Assembly: GCA_021521415.1 (NCBI GenBank)
Contig: JAIQDT010001741.1
Coordinates: forward strand, 124,001 to 188,000
DNA length: 64,000 bases
Direction: 5' to 3'
DNA from: Bidens hawaiensis
Taxonomy: Eukaryota; Streptophyta; Magnoliopsida; Asterales; Asteraceae
The notes below the pieces were generated by a model that was given only the letters and a program-made list of their open reading frames with translations, was not told the DNA's origin and searched no databases. The position numbers were made by a program, and so were the translations under genes. This document shows, in pieces, positions 1-10,498 of the stretch; position 1 is the first letter of the stretch, and every line of letters begins with the position of its first letter.

Positions 1-7
1 CTATGAT

Positions 8-187
8 CTTCGTAGATACTATTAGGTTCTACAACCCTTTACTCTTCGCATATATTATTAGGGTATGCAACCCCGTACTCTTCGCATATAATATTAGGGT
101 ATGAAACCCCATACTCTTCGCATATATTATTAGGGTATGCAACCCCGTACTCTTCACATATATTATTAGGGTATGCAACCCCGTACC
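8..187. repeat. 36-bp tandem repeat, about five copies
   Basis: The unit contains CTCTTCGCATATATTATTAG followed by GGTATGCAACCCCGTA and repeats head to tail with few changes; the first copy is the most degenerate. It lies inside the left LTR and does not encode anything visible. Confidence 0.85.
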
Positions 188-502
188 CATTCAAGTATAC
201 CTGTCTCATCAATCATTTATATAATCATCATATAATAATAACATTCAATACATAGTCATACACGTATCATAAACTTACCATTCAAGTACGTATATTATCT
301 ATCACATAGGAGTATGCACACAGCCCTGAAACATAACACACAAAAGGGGCTAGAACTCACCTAAAGTCGGTTTCTCTTGCCATTAAAGGTAATGCCCTTC
401 CTTAACTGTGCACGGCTAACTGTACAACACATTACGCGTGTCAATTGTCCATTACTACTAATTCTTACATCTAAGTTAATGAAACCCTCAGCTAACGGGG
501 GT

Positions 503-563
503 CCAGGGGCAGCGCCCCTGGTAACAGGGTCTAGGGGCTGGGTCCAAGGGGCAGAGCCCCTGG
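503..563. repeat. Pair of GC-rich hairpins in the left LTR
   Basis: CCAGGGGCAGCGCCCCTGG (503-521) is a perfect 8-bp stem with a 3-base loop. A second, similar stem, AGGGGCAGAGCCCCT, lies within 544-563. Hairpins of this style are common in plant LTRs; a role in RNA folding or 3' processing is only a guess. Confidence 0.7.
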
Positions 564-631
564 CTGGGGTTGAGCTGCCAGGTCAGCTTGGAAAAATTTT
601 ATTTTCATTAACAGGTCCTTCATAAAAAACG

Positions 632-845
632 CATCAGAAAATGGATTTCATGAAATTTCGCATGGCCATTTCGCATGGAATTTCGCTTGAGATTTTGCAT
701 GAGAATTTCGCATGGAATTTCGCATGAGAATTTCGCATGAGAATTTCGCATGGAATTTCGCTTCACATGCGATTTCGCTTCGCATGGCGTGCGATGCAAA
801 ATTCTTGGATTTCGCATAGCATGTGATGCGAAGCCCTTTTTCATG
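632..845. repeat. Degenerate array of the motif AATTTCGCATG
   Basis: About a dozen copies of TTTCGCATG or TTTCGCTTC separated by short GA-rich spacers. It produces an apparent minus-strand reading frame rich in repeated residues, which I regard as an artefact of the repeat. It sits inside the left LTR, upstream of nothing recognisable. Confidence 0.75.
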
Positions 846-1322
846 CGAAAAACCCCTTTTTACTTCATTTTTACTATTTTAAGGTCATTTTCCTCTGAGA
901 CTCTTCCTTAGGACCCGATTCTACTCTTTTTATGGGTTTCGGGCTGTACCAACTTTGTATACCTGTGTTTCTCGTAGTCCAACCGTCACCTTTTTAGCTT
1001 AAAATTCACCCAAGAGGTTATAACTTACCAAGTTTATGTTTTTCTTACATTTTACAGCCTGATCTACCATTCTATCAGTTTTCATGTCGAAACCGACCTA
1101 AAACTTAACCTTTTTAACCAAAACCCACCTTCGGTTCTCGGGTTCGATTAAGATTTGAAACAACTCGAGGATCTGGACGTGATTCTTGGTGTTTGATGAC
1201 GTTCACACTTGAGGTTCTTTCTTCTTTTAGCTCGGGATTGGTTCCGGGTGATAGAGAGAAAGTGTGTGTGTGTTCTTGAGTGTGTGTGATGGTGGAAAGA
1301 AATGGAATGGAGAAGAGGTTGG

Positions 1323-1334
1323 GGTATATAGATA
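1323..1334 (-). promoter_or_regulatory. TATA-like box of the left LTR
   Basis: Minus strand reads CTATCTATATACCCC. It lies about 145 bases inside the LTR start at 1474 and precedes a pyrimidine-rich leader-like stretch. Confidence 0.4.
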
Positions 1335-1474
1335 GGGGTCCAAGGGCCCCACCACCCACTCCCTTTTCCAACCAAACCTTATCCAAACATAAGCACGCAC
1401 ACAATTAAACTAACGACACACAGTTAATAATAAGCTTCTCTTTTATTTATTTATCTCAAAATACGGATGTTACA

Positions 1475-1727
1475 TTGCCTCCATTACTGGCTTCTCTCCT
1501 CCTCTGGAGGATAAGCTTTCTAGAAGCTCAACTTCCTCACCTTTGAAGGTGCCACTGAAGCCAGTGTTGAGAAGAAAGCTACTGTTGGTGATCCTAAGAA
1601 GGTTACTAAAACTACTATTAAGAAGACAGATGTTCCGGCTAGTGGTTCGAAGAAGGTTAAGAAAGTCAGGCAAGATCCTGGTAAGAAGCATGTTGTTGTT
1701 GAAGCTTTTGTTACTCCAACTAAGGTT
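1475..1727 (+). pseudogene. Lys-rich gag-like gene fragment, part 1
   Basis: One forward frame from about 1550 encodes a Lys/Thr/Val-rich stretch (repeated KK and KKV motifs, then VVEAFVTPT) and runs without a stop into the MITE-like insert at 1728. The frame rejoins the sequence after 5898 once the insert is ignored, so both halves belong to one former gene. An upstream TAG in the same frame and no ATG in reach show decay. The style (basic linker before a YVPPW-type domain) recalls the gag-like protein of Tat-lineage Ty3 elements, but I cannot name it with certainty; a decayed host gene is possible. Confidence 0.4.
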
Positions 1728-1895
1728 CAGTTTGTTTTTGCTTAAAAGATCTGCAATGGGCTTATGTTTGTGGGCACGCAGACATAAGCCTCTGAAGACA
1801 GTATGTTTTAAAAAAAAAGACCTGAAAGGTGATTTTATGGTCTTAAAAAATAAGCTAATATTTAACTTCTTCACACTTCTTCATATCCTACCAAC

Positions 1896-2046
1896 ACCCA
1901 CTGTCCAACACCACCACCACCACCTACCACCCACCGTCCGCCACCACCCACCACCCACCACCACCACTGTCCACTACCACCACCCATCGTCCATCACCAC
2001 CACCCACCATCGACCACCACCACCGTCCACTACCACCACCTACCAC
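1896..2046. repeat. CCACC-rich minisatellite, left half
   Basis: Irregular array built from CCACCACC, CCACCGTC and CCACTGTC units. It continues at 5508 after the inserted LTR. The His/Pro-rich reading frame it gives is a by-product of the repeat. Confidence 0.8.
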
Positions 2047-2291
2047 TGTAACATTCGTTAATTTTCAAACCTGAAAACCCGACCCATTTTAAATTTTCGG
2101 TTTTGTATATATATATATAAAGTTTCGTTTCATGTATTTTATGTGAAATTCTTCAATTTTTATTATTTATATTTGTATTCGTTAAACCAACACGTTTTGT
2201 CGTTTCGATGTATTCTTGTTTATCGTTCATCATTAATATTATATTCTCGATGTTTACGGTTATCGTTCGTTCGTTTTCTATTCGTTATGAT

Positions 2292-2755
2292 CTTGGTTTT
2301 AAAAAGCGAGAGGCGAAGAAAAGCGACGGGATTTAAAAGAGAAGCGTGAAGCGTGAGACGCAAAAGCGAGAGCTTTTGGTACTCGAGGCGAACACATTTA
2401 TATAATTTTTATATATGTATATATCATGAGTTTTTAGCATCTTGACTCATGATCATGAGTTTTTAGCATCTTGACTCATGATGTAGCTATATTTAAGCAT
2501 TATATATGATTTAATATATAAACTACCAACACATACAACCTAAAAAGCATATTGTACAACATTTAGATGCTTAAAAACCACTTGTGTGCGAAAGGCGAGC
2601 GCCTCACCTTCGCTTTTAGGTCGCTTTTTGTCTAAAAAGCTCGCCTCAGGCTCGCCTTTTGAACATTGCTCGCCTTAACTAGCCTAAAGCGAAGAGGCCC
2701 TCGCCTTAGGTCGCCTCTCACCTCGGCTCGCCTCAGGCGCGCTTCTTTAAACCAA
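2292..2755. mobile_element. Foldback element with AGGCGAG-rich arms
   Basis: Left arm CTTGGTTTTAAAAAGCG pairs with the right arm (reverse complement CCTTGGTTTAAAGAAGCG). Both inner flanks are dense in GCGAGGC/GCCTCGC units able to form a long hairpin. It lies inside the family-B solo LTR. No coding potential. Confidence 0.6.
2423..2481. repeat. 29-bp direct repeat, two copies
   Basis: The unit ATCATGAGTTTTTAGCATCT plus TGACTCATG occurs twice in direct succession within the loop of the foldback element. Each unit's ends (ATCATGAG and CTCATG) are partly complementary. Confidence 0.75.
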
Positions 2756-3280
2756 GGTTTTGATCTATTAACGATACTTCGTGGTTTAAAGTTTTAAAGG
2801 TTTAAACAATTTGTAAACTATACGGGTATAATATGAAAAATATCCAAGTTATGTGATTTCTTTTTCATTATTAACATATTTCAAAGTTAAGGGCTAAAAT
2901 GTAAATTACACTTTAATTTATATTTTAAATTAACTTAAACTTAAGGGATGAAATGTGTAACTAATTTAAATTAATAATATAATTAAACCATACCCTCCCG
3001 TCACCCTCCCCCTGATTCATTTTTCCGACCAGCCGGTTCCGGCGAAAATCCGGTAACCCAAAAAAAACTTCGACGACCCTATAAAACTCATTAAACTCGC
3101 ATTTCATTCCAATTAAAGGCTTATAAACGCATTAGACCATAACAACAACTTATAATCATCCTTCAAAACTTGTATTAATGGCCAATAATGGGTGAATTAA
3201 TCCCGCAACCCACCGGATTTTAATGAAAATTACAATAATGATTATAAATAGGTTAACACTTTTGTTTATAAATGGAAGGA

Positions 3281-3300
3281 CCTGGGTTCGAACCCGGGTC
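3281..3300 (+). other. tRNA-like B box inside family-B LTR
   Basis: GGGTTCGAACCC lies about 1.24 kb from the LTR start, the same relative place as in the two minus-strand copies. Here the A-box half is not recognisable. It matches the Pol III B-box consensus but is not a tRNA gene. Confidence 0.55.
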
Positions 3301-4190
3301 AGGCCGTATTTGGTCTTTTAATTTTTAAACATATTTCTTTTTATATTATTAACCAAATAAGTTGTTAAAAATTATTATAAATTAAAGAAAAATATTTTAA
3401 ATTAAATAAAATCAGTTATAAATTATTTCTATCAATTTTCACCTAAAAACTAAATTCTTGTTTCGTTACTCAACAAACGATTAATATTATAATATTTTTC
3501 TTCAATTTCGTTAACCTTATAATACGATAACGTAATAAAATCATACCGTTAAAATCGATGATCCATAAATAATAAAATTCACATTTTAGTGTTGAACTAT
3601 TAATTAAATAATGTTTAAATAATAATAAATCGTTAAAATTCCGTTAAAGTTTAAAAATAATATTATAATATAAAATACCCATAAGATAATAAAATATATA
3701 TTAAAACAACGGATAATTCCTAGAACAAAAATTATTTAACTTTTATAATCCCGTTAACTAGTCTTTAATTTTTGTATTTTTAATTAGAGTTCGTGAGGTT
3801 TGATCGCTTCAGTTTCTTTAACTTGCTTTCGGTTTTATTTCAAGTTTATCTTTAATTTCAAAGGTGAGTTTCTCACACCCCCTTTTAATGTTTTTTATAT
3901 TTTGGGGGGTAGCATATATATCCTATCGAGATTGTTTACTTGTTCATTTACAAAACTACAATTCATATCACGGACTTGTGTGTTTACTTGATTACTTGCT
4001 CAAAACTTACACGTGGTATCATCAATAAGTATGATCATACGCCCCCTTTACACTCAGGACCATTTTTTAATGAGTGGAAAAGGGCCTCATTATCCGAGTA
4101 CATTGATTGTTACCAACTAAGAAGGACCTTAGTTGCACGATTTACACATGTCTCATGAAATTGTATGATTTTTATTATATATATATATAT

Positions 4191-4533
4191 AGGGGAGATT
4201 TCAAATGAGAACCCCTTTGAGTTTTAAGAACTCGAAAGAACTCAGTGTAACGATTTTTTTTTTCGAATTTTTTTTACACATGCGTAATATATGTAAGTTA
4301 CATACACGTAAAAAAATTACAGAATTTTTTATGCGCCGAGTCGACTTATTACACATGTGTAACGGACGTAAAAATTAGTGTAATCACTTACAACTTTATT
4401 CTCACTCCTACTTTGACTTTTTAGTCAGATTTAATCTCAACCAGACAATCCAATCCATTTAATAAAATGTGTGGCTAATAATTGAATTCTTAAGTTCTTA
4501 AAACTCAACATGGTTCTCAAAATATCCCTCCCA
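4191..4533. mobile_element. MITE with ~50-bp imperfect TIRs, inserted in a TA run
   Basis: The left end starts AGGGGAGATTTCAAATGAG and the right end, read in reverse, starts ATGGGAGGGATATTTTGAG; both arms share GAGTTTTAAGAACT. TA dinucleotide runs flank both sides. The middle contains TTACACATGTGTAA. No coding region. Confidence 0.65.
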
Positions 4534-4557
4534 TATATATATATATATATATAGATA

Positions 4558-5252
4558 TAGGGAGAAAACTTATCTTTAGGGAGAAAACTTAAAAACTCCT
4601 AAAGAATTATTTTTAATTAAATATAAAAAAATATTTTCAAATTTCCGTTTTTGCCATTATTCTTATATTTTGGTCCCCTTCACTCAAAAAGTATAAAAAA
4701 AATAAAAAAATTTAAAAATTAAAAAAAACCCGCTGTAATGCACATACGTATTACAGTGCAAAACCGTTGTATTACACATGTGTATTACCATGTATTTTTA
4801 AGTTCAATAGTGTTTAGTTGTATATATTCAATATTTGTGTATTGTATTTATGTAGTAGTGTTGTATTATATGGAAAAAAAATAATAAAATACAAGTCGAT
4901 GTAGTGCACATGTGCGTTAATGTTGTATTACACATACGTACTAATGTGTAATCGATGTGCGCATTAGTCTTATATTGCATATATACAATAGTGTGTATCA
5001 AATATGTGCAATAGTGTTGTATACTATGCAATACAAACACTTTTGCATACATGCAATGCATACCATTACACATGTGCACTACACCGACGAGATTACCGAC
5101 AAGATTTTTTTTTTTTGGAACCAATAACAAAATATAAGAATAATGGAAAACACAAAAACTTCAAAATTTTTTTTTTAAAAAAGTTAAAAATAGTTTTTTA
5201 GGTGTTTTTAAGTTTTCTCTTTAAGAGGAGTTTTCACTGGATCCCACCCCTA
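4558..5252. mobile_element. Second MITE, related layout, TA-flanked
   Basis: The left end TAGGGAGAAAACTTATC and the reverse-read right end ATAGGGGTGGGATCCAG are followed by shared GAGAAAACTTAAAAAC arms. The centre holds several copies of ACACATGTG and ACACATACG, a motif also present in the neighbouring MITE. Short frames seen here are repeat artefacts. Confidence 0.6.
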
Positions 5253-5507
5253 TATATATATATATATCAAAACTTGTGTTAACTCACTAACTATTTGTTA
5301 AGTTGACATTTATTTTATATATATATATATGCTACAGGGACAATCATTAGAGGATGAAGCATTGAAGAAGACGCTAGAACTTAGGTTATATCAATAAATG
5401 GACAAATTGTTTAGTTGTTCTTATAGTTTTCTTGTATTTCTTGTTATAAACTTGTGTACTTGACGTTTAAATTAATTAATGATAATTTGAGCAATTTGTA
5501 CGTTACA

Positions 5508-5760
5508 ACCACCCGCCATCCACCACCACCACCACTGTCCACCACCCACCACCGCCGTCTACCACCACCATCGACCACCACCACCACCACCATCCATCAC
5601 CACCACCCACCGTCCTCCACCACAACCATGGTTCACCGCCTACCACCAATCGTCCACCACCATCACTGTCCACCATCACCGTCCACCACCACTATCACCA
5701 TCCACTAACACTATCACCATCCACCCCCCACTTCCACAATTCGTACACCACCACCATTAT
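5508..5760. repeat. CCACC-rich minisatellite, right half
   Basis: Continuation of the array at 1896-2046, with CCACCATC and CCACCGTC units. Ends before the right terminal region of the MITE-like element. Confidence 0.8.
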
Positions 5761-5898
5761 TTTAGTAGGCTACAGATATTAGAAAACAAATAATCTTCTT
5801 CTTACAGAATACAGAGGTTTGATCCGCATCTTCTTCTACAGGTTCCTGCAGATGTGGTTTGCAGACTACAGATATTTTACATCTGAAAAACAAACTGC

Positions 5899-6132
5899 AC
5901 CTTAAGCCTGTTGTCTTAGGGAATGTGTCTAATAAGGGAAAAGCGTTGCTTCCCAAGGTGATGATGCTGAAGGTGGTGTTTCTAATGAGGCGAATTCCAT
6001 TTATGTGCCTCCATGGATGGTTCGCAACTATGATACTCTGAAGAAGGTCCATGTCTATCAAGACCTTCTTCTTCAGTGCATACCTCCTGATGAGAAAAAG
6101 ATTGTTGAAGATTTGGGTGATGGTGAGATTAT
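5899..6132 (+). pseudogene. Gag-like gene fragment, part 2
   Basis: Forward reading with one frameshift near 5960 gives a conserved-looking stretch that includes YVPPWMVRNYDTLKK, LQCIPPDEKKIVEDL and an acidic GDGEI end. It is broken at 6132 by the Athila-1 insertion and continues at 29960 through the ATTAT target duplication in the same frame. The YVP-W plus PP-E pattern recalls the gag-like protein found in Tat-lineage Ty3 elements (inference from memory). No start codon or promoter is seen; the gene is clearly dead. Confidence 0.45.
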
Positions 6133-6365
6133 TGATGGTTGGGTAAAAGTTAGTTTTATATATTAATTAGTTAGTTTTAGATAAATAAATGAGTGAACAT
6201 TGGTACTTCAAGCATTGTTATATGTGTTTTCAGGACATTGGAAGTTAAGGAGCTTATTGGGATTATTTACGAGCTTGGAATGAAGACTTAGAAGTGCGGA
6301 AATGGGAGTGCACGCATCAGGAGGCAGTTAAAGAAAAGAAAAAGATTTTTGCTGTGAATTTTGTC

Positions 6366-6494
6366 CTTCACGAGACGCGAAGGATTTGAGAAGCAACTTC
6401 GCGCAATGCGAAGTTTGGATTTTCTGACCCCGACTATTTTGTCTTTCGCGCGACGCGAAGATGAAGCCCATAAAGACTTCGCGCGATGCAAACC
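6366..6494 (+). promoter_or_regulatory. Cluster of four CTTCGCGCGACGCGAAG palindromes in U3
   Basis: Copies at 6366-6382, 6397-6413, 6444-6460 and 6478-6494, each a 7-bp inverted repeat around CGA with 1-4 changes. The 3' LTR has matching copies at 28987, 29018, 29065 and 29098. The cluster ends about 30 bases before the TATA box, so it is a candidate enhancer or factor-binding array. CpG density makes it a candidate methylation target too. Confidence 0.7.
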
Positions 6495-6525
6495 GACTTA
6501 AAACCAAAAAAATTGAGGTCTGTCA

Positions 6526-6535
6526 CTATATAAAC
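6526..6535 (+). promoter_or_regulatory. TATA box of Athila-1 5' LTR
   Basis: CTATATAAAC followed by CCATTAACCCC; the 3' LTR has the same box near 29146. It follows the palindrome cluster and precedes a leader-like stretch. Confidence 0.65.
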
Positions 6536-7341
6536 CCATTAACCCCATCATTCGTCATATCACGACTTCCAGAGGCAGAAGAGGTTCCCAAGGACGACTT
6601 TCGATCATCCTGAAGCTTCCGGTTCAATCATTGATCGTATGTTCATCAAGATAAGTATTTTAAGCGATATGCGATGCTCGGGTAAGTTCTTGTGTTCATT
6701 CCTGGCTAGTGTTTGTGTACTTTAACTTCTGATCAGATTCATTATGCTTAAGGATTAAGAGTTTGATTGAGTTTATGATTTGATCTTGCTTGATTATTGC
6801 TTTGATTGTTTAAACAGTTTGTGTTATTGATTATTAATTATCGCATCACTTGTTTGGTTGTGTTAATCAACACTTAGGGTTAGCTCTTGTGTCATTGAAC
6901 TAGTAATCATCGGTTATTGCAATTTAATTGGTTTTCATAACATAAATTGGTAATTAGGTAGACTAAGTTCATTTGTGTCAATAATTCGGTTAGGGTATAG
7001 TTTGTCATCACAATCAAACTAATAGGTCTAGCAATTACTGCGCAATCAAGTCGGTTGAATCTGTGATTAAGTCGAATGTCACATTACCCGAACCTAGAGT
7101 GAATATTTTTCATTAATATTGTTTACAAATCTTCTTAAGTAATCATTTAGTTTTAATTAATCTTTCTCAAAAACTACTTGACATCGTCTGTCCACCTTTA
7201 GTTAAATAATTATTTTAGTAATATTAAATTAGCACTTTCCTTGAGTTCCTGTGGAGACGACCTTACTTACCCGTACTTGTTATAGGTATTTAAGTATTTA
7301 AAATTGATTGTTTGAGTAGACCGAGACAGCCTACGTCGAAA

Positions 7342-7359
7342 TGGCGCCATTGTTGGGGA
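7342..7359 (+). other. Primer binding site, tRNA-Asp type, degenerate
   Basis: TGGCGCCATTGTTGGGGA differs at three positions, all transitions, from the perfect site of Athila-2 (57607-57624). It lies three bases after the 5' LTR, as expected for Athila/Tat elements. Confidence 0.8.
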
Positions 7360-7502
7360 CTCAACGCGCTTAGTGCTAGTTTAGTTTAGTTTAAATTAGC
7401 GTAATTTAGTTTATTTTTTTTCTTCGTTGATTTTACGCGGGGTGTGCTTGTTTGGTGTGTGCAGTTAATCTTTTAGGTTGATGCATATGAGATTTTCCTG
7501 AG

Positions 7503-9410
7503 ACTAGGAGGTGTTGCAATTTGATCCAGAGATTGAGAAAGCTGTGAGAAGAAACCGAGCAATTCAAAGAAAAGGTGAATCCTCGAGGCCAAAAGATGAA
7601 GACATGAATCACCAGGAGAATAACCCATACCCATCCCACCTGTGTTTCAACCCGACAATCTTAACCCACCTCCTAACCAAGAACAACCCGGTTCACAACA
7701 CATTCCACAAAATCCTCCACTCAATGACTTACCACCACTCAACCAACACATTAACCAAAACCGTAGAGTCCAAAGACAATATCAAATGAGAGATGATCGT
7801 TCCATAAGGTCTGAACCGCCACACAATCGGGTCGTGTTTGAGTATGAAAGGGCAATTAATCGACGGAGGGTATTTGATGATTTTGAGGATGAGGAAGAGA
7901 TGGAAGATGCATGAGGGGGTCGGTATCATAGAAGACAACAACAACCCCCTCACCCGCAACCGAACACCCGAGCCAGTTCAACAACTAAGAAACCGTCGAG
8001 ATCGAAGAAGACAAGAGATTCCCGAGCCACAATTTCCTGAGTACGTGTTTCATGATGGGGTCCCGAGGGCATTTGTTCCACCGCCCGTTCGAGGATTTCA
8101 AAGTCACTTCATTCCACAAGTGGCCACAAACCCGCTTCCCATTGTAATCCCGGTTAGAGAAGGAAGAATGTTTTCGGTAAGACAAAGCAACCTGAACAGG
8201 ATGCCTACTTTTCATGGGAAGGCAACAGAAGAGCCATACCTGCACTTGAGCGAGTTTAATACTATTTGCGCCACCATCTCAAGTAAAGGGTTCACTGCTG
8301 ATGAAGTCAAGCTAGTGGTGTTTCAATTCAGTCTCAAAGATATAGCAAACAGTGATTTTTATCTTTACCGTCGGCACAAGATTTGGCTCAGCAGATTTTG
8401 GACAAGTATTACACACCAGAAAGAACGTCCGAGGCCGAACTTCCATTAGAAATTTTCAGCAAGGAACGGTCGAAACATTCCATGAAGCCTTCACAAGATT
8501 CAAGAGATTAATGAGAACCTGTTCTCATCATGGAATAGCATTATGGGAATTGATAAAGGTGTTTCATGACAGGTTATCGAGCGATGATGTGCGCGATCTT
8601 CAGTTGACCACAAATGGGTCATTTTTGACTAATGATGAGAACAAAGATTGGCAGCATTTATAGCAACATGCGATGAACTCAAAGAGGCAAGCTCAATCAA
8701 ATCACATGATAAAAAGGGTGGTTGTGAAAGCCGTGGATAGTGGAGAGTCGGATGATCCTATGGCTAGGTTAGAAAGGAAGTTAGATCAGTTGATAGGTGT
8801 GGATACGAAATAGAAAGGGAAATCGAGAAAGGCGTATCCCGTTTGTGAAGATTGTGGTGGACTGGGCCATGTTGTGGCGAACTGTGGAGTTGTAATGGAG
8901 GACGAAGAAGAGGAAGAAGAGGAGGTCAACTTTATGAAAGGGGAGAAAAGGTACAACAATGGTAACATGAATTCAAACACGTATCACCCGGGCCTCCGAA
9001 ACCACCTAAACTTCAGTTATGGAAACCCGAACACGCAACAAAACCTAAATTTTCAAGGTAATTCCTAAAAAGTAGGTTATCAGTCAAATCAGAGACAATG
9101 TGGGAACAGGTTAAGTAATGTGCAGAGTGGATACAATCATAGGGAGTTTGGTGGATATAATAAATGATATCAAAAGGGTGATAAAAAAGGGCAAGGAAGT
9201 TCTTCCGGTAATAAGGAAGAGTCGATTAAGGATGTGATGGACTTTTTGAAGCAGATGAAGACTAATCAAGAGGCTCAGAATAAAAGCGTGAATAAGAAAT
9301 TATAGCTTCAAAAGAAAGCTAATGCTTCAAGGGATAAACAGGTGAGCCAGCTTGTAGAAGAAGTGGCTAGTTTGAAGAGAAATCCATCCAAATTACCAAG
9401 TGATACTTAG
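7503..9410 (+). pseudogene. gag: Athila-1 gag (broken)
   Basis: Successive forward frames encode an N-terminal Pro/Asn-rich part (about 7510-7910), a central capsid-like part with RMPTFHGKATEEPYLHLSEF (about 8195) and FHEAFTRFKRLMRTC (about 8480), and a zinc knuckle C-x2-C-x4-H-x4-C near 8838-8875. The order and motifs match Athila-type Gag, which packages element RNA. At least three frameshifts and several stops (for example near 8812 and 9068) split it. A Lys-rich linker leads into the protease region. Confidence 0.75.
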
Positions 9411-9536
9411 AAGAACCCGAGCCATCAGAGTAGTAGCTCTTCGAACAGTAAGAATACCCATGTCAACAAGGTAAGTACCCTTAGGAGTGGAAAAGTTTAT
9501 GATAATGGGGTAGCTCCACCACCTTTTGTTAAAGGT

Positions 9537-10498
9537 GTGGTGGAGGATTTGGGGGAAGATGGAAAGAGTGACGATGAGGTTGAAATTGAACCGAAAACTA
9601 AACCGAAAAAAGCAAATAATAAAATTGAAACAAGAACTAAAACGGGAACACCAACCGCCAAGGAGACGGGGTCAACGAGTAAAACCGTTTCGTTTCCTCG
9701 GGCATTAGTAAATCCCGAGACCTCATTGGCACTGAGAAAGAGGAGCCCACAGCAGGAGGAAATGTGGGAAATATTAAAACAAGTTAAGATCAATTTACCC
9801 CTCATAGATGCAATTAAACAAGTCCCTGCGTATGCTAAATATTTAAAAGACTTGCGCACTCAAAAGCGAACTCATAAGTTGCCCAATCAAGTTGACTTAA
9901 CTGCAAATGTGAGTTCGGTTTTGACGGGTATCCTCCCACCCAAGCTACAAGATCTGGGAAGGCCAATTATACTCATTCAAGTGGGCGATTTTAAAATGAC
10001 AAGGGCGTTGTTAAATCTTGGAGCTGGGTGAGTATTCTCCCGGGAAGCTTGTACGACCAATATGACTTTAGTCCACTTAGAAAAGCCGACACCACCGTGG
10101 TGTTGGCTGATTTGACACTTAAGCTTCCTAGGGGAATCGTGACCGACGTGATTGTGATGATAGAAGATTTTAATTACCCGGTTGACTTCCTGGTTCTAGA
10201 TTACGTGACAGTTGACTCGAAACGACAACCGAACGTGACTCTCGGTCGGTCGTTTTTGGCCACTGCAAATGCTTTAATTAACTGTAGAACCAGGGTAGTG
10301 GACATGGCTTTTGGTAATAAGAATCTTAGGCTCAATGTGTTTTCAAACGTGTCTAACCCTCTGGTGAGTGACGAATGCTTTGCGGCTGAAGTCATTAATG
10401 GGTTGAACCCTCACAAAAGTGAGGAAGATGCCACAGAGGAGTGTGCTATTTGCTGCAGGGAAACAGTTGAGCATGCATTGCAATTGCAAGAAGAATAA
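9537..10498 (+). pseudogene. Athila-1 aspartic protease region (broken)
   Basis: The upstream part contains LPLIDAIKQVPAYAKYLKDL, the linker typical of Athila before protease. The protease follows: the active-site strand reads LLNLGAG where D-x-GAS is usual, so the catalytic Asp is Asn. A frame break falls right behind it (10028-10031). The C-terminal half (YPVDFLVLDYV, then LGRSFLATANALINC) is well preserved. Family members cleave Gag-Pol; this copy cannot. Confidence 0.75.

Larger units (their letters stand above)
1..1474 (-). mobile_element. LTR of a Ty3/gypsy-type element, minus strand, cut by window start
   Basis: Read on the minus strand the block begins TGTAACATCC at 1474, a usual start for plant chromovirus LTRs, and a TATA-like box lies about 145 bases inside. 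The following stretch (minus) has long CACACA and CTCTCT runs like a 5' UTR. No gag or pol is visible, so it may be a solo LTR or the end of an element lying left of the window. The far end is not in the window, so a target duplication cannot be checked; the five bases next to the start are TTGCC (1475-1479). Family assignment rests on the terminal motif only. Confidence 0.55.
2047..5507 (+). mobile_element. Solo LTR, family B, 3461 bp, TSD ACCAC
   Basis: Starts TGTAACATTCGTTA and ends GTACGTTACA. ACCAC stands on both sides (2042-2046 and 5508-5512), and the interrupted CCACC repeat is continuous without it. The same LTR family occurs on the minus strand at 21144-23688 and 44048-46841. No PBS, coding region or polypurine tract is present, so this is a solo LTR. 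It is longer than the 2794-bp copy because it carries at least three smaller inserts (2292-2755, 4191-4533, 4558-5252). A tRNA-like B box lies at 3284-3295 and a possible TATA box (CCTATAAAACTC) near 3078. Confidence 0.85.
1728..5898. mobile_element. MITE-like element with ~15-bp terminal inverted repeats, split by a solo LTR
   Basis: The left end GTTCAGTTTGTTTTT and the right end (reverse complement GTGCAGTTTGTTTTT) are inverted repeats differing at one base. Inside both ends are stretches rich in GCAGAC and CTGCAG. The flanking coding frame rejoins when the element is removed, which supports it being an insert. Flanks share TAAG, but I see no clean longer target duplication, so hAT versus PIF/Harbinger is undecided. 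Without the LTR at 2047-5507 the element is about 710 bp, of which roughly 400 bp is a CCACC-rich minisatellite. Confidence 0.5.
6133..7338 (+). repeat. Athila-1 5' LTR
   Basis: Starts TGATGGTTGGGTAAAAG and ends CAGCCTACGTCG; the 3' copy ends in CA, so the last base here has mutated. It carries four palindromes upstream of a TATA box and is collinear with 28754-29959. Confidence 0.85.

Noticed and set aside
8..187. CRISPR-like direct repeats
   Set aside because: Repeats are head to tail without unique spacers, in a eukaryotic LTR.
632..845. Minus-strand repeat-rich small protein
   Set aside because: It is only the translation of the TTTCGCATG array; no other coding evidence.
1114..1404. Minus-strand ORF of about 96 codons in the left LTR
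   Set aside because: Spans the TATA box and CACA runs of the LTR; no family resemblance.
1896..2046. His/Pro-rich protein
   Set aside because: Product of the CCACC minisatellite; the frame is interrupted by an LTR and is not conserved.
3281..3300. Possible tRNA gene from GGGTTCGAACCC (also 22546 and 45615)
   Set aside because: Only A/B-box-like parts are visible; no acceptor stem or anticodon arm, and the segments lie inside LTRs.
1475..6132. Decayed host gene with exons
   Set aside because: Considered because of the in-frame continuation and a donor-like site, but motifs look more like a Tat-type gag-like protein; kept as a low-confidence element relic.
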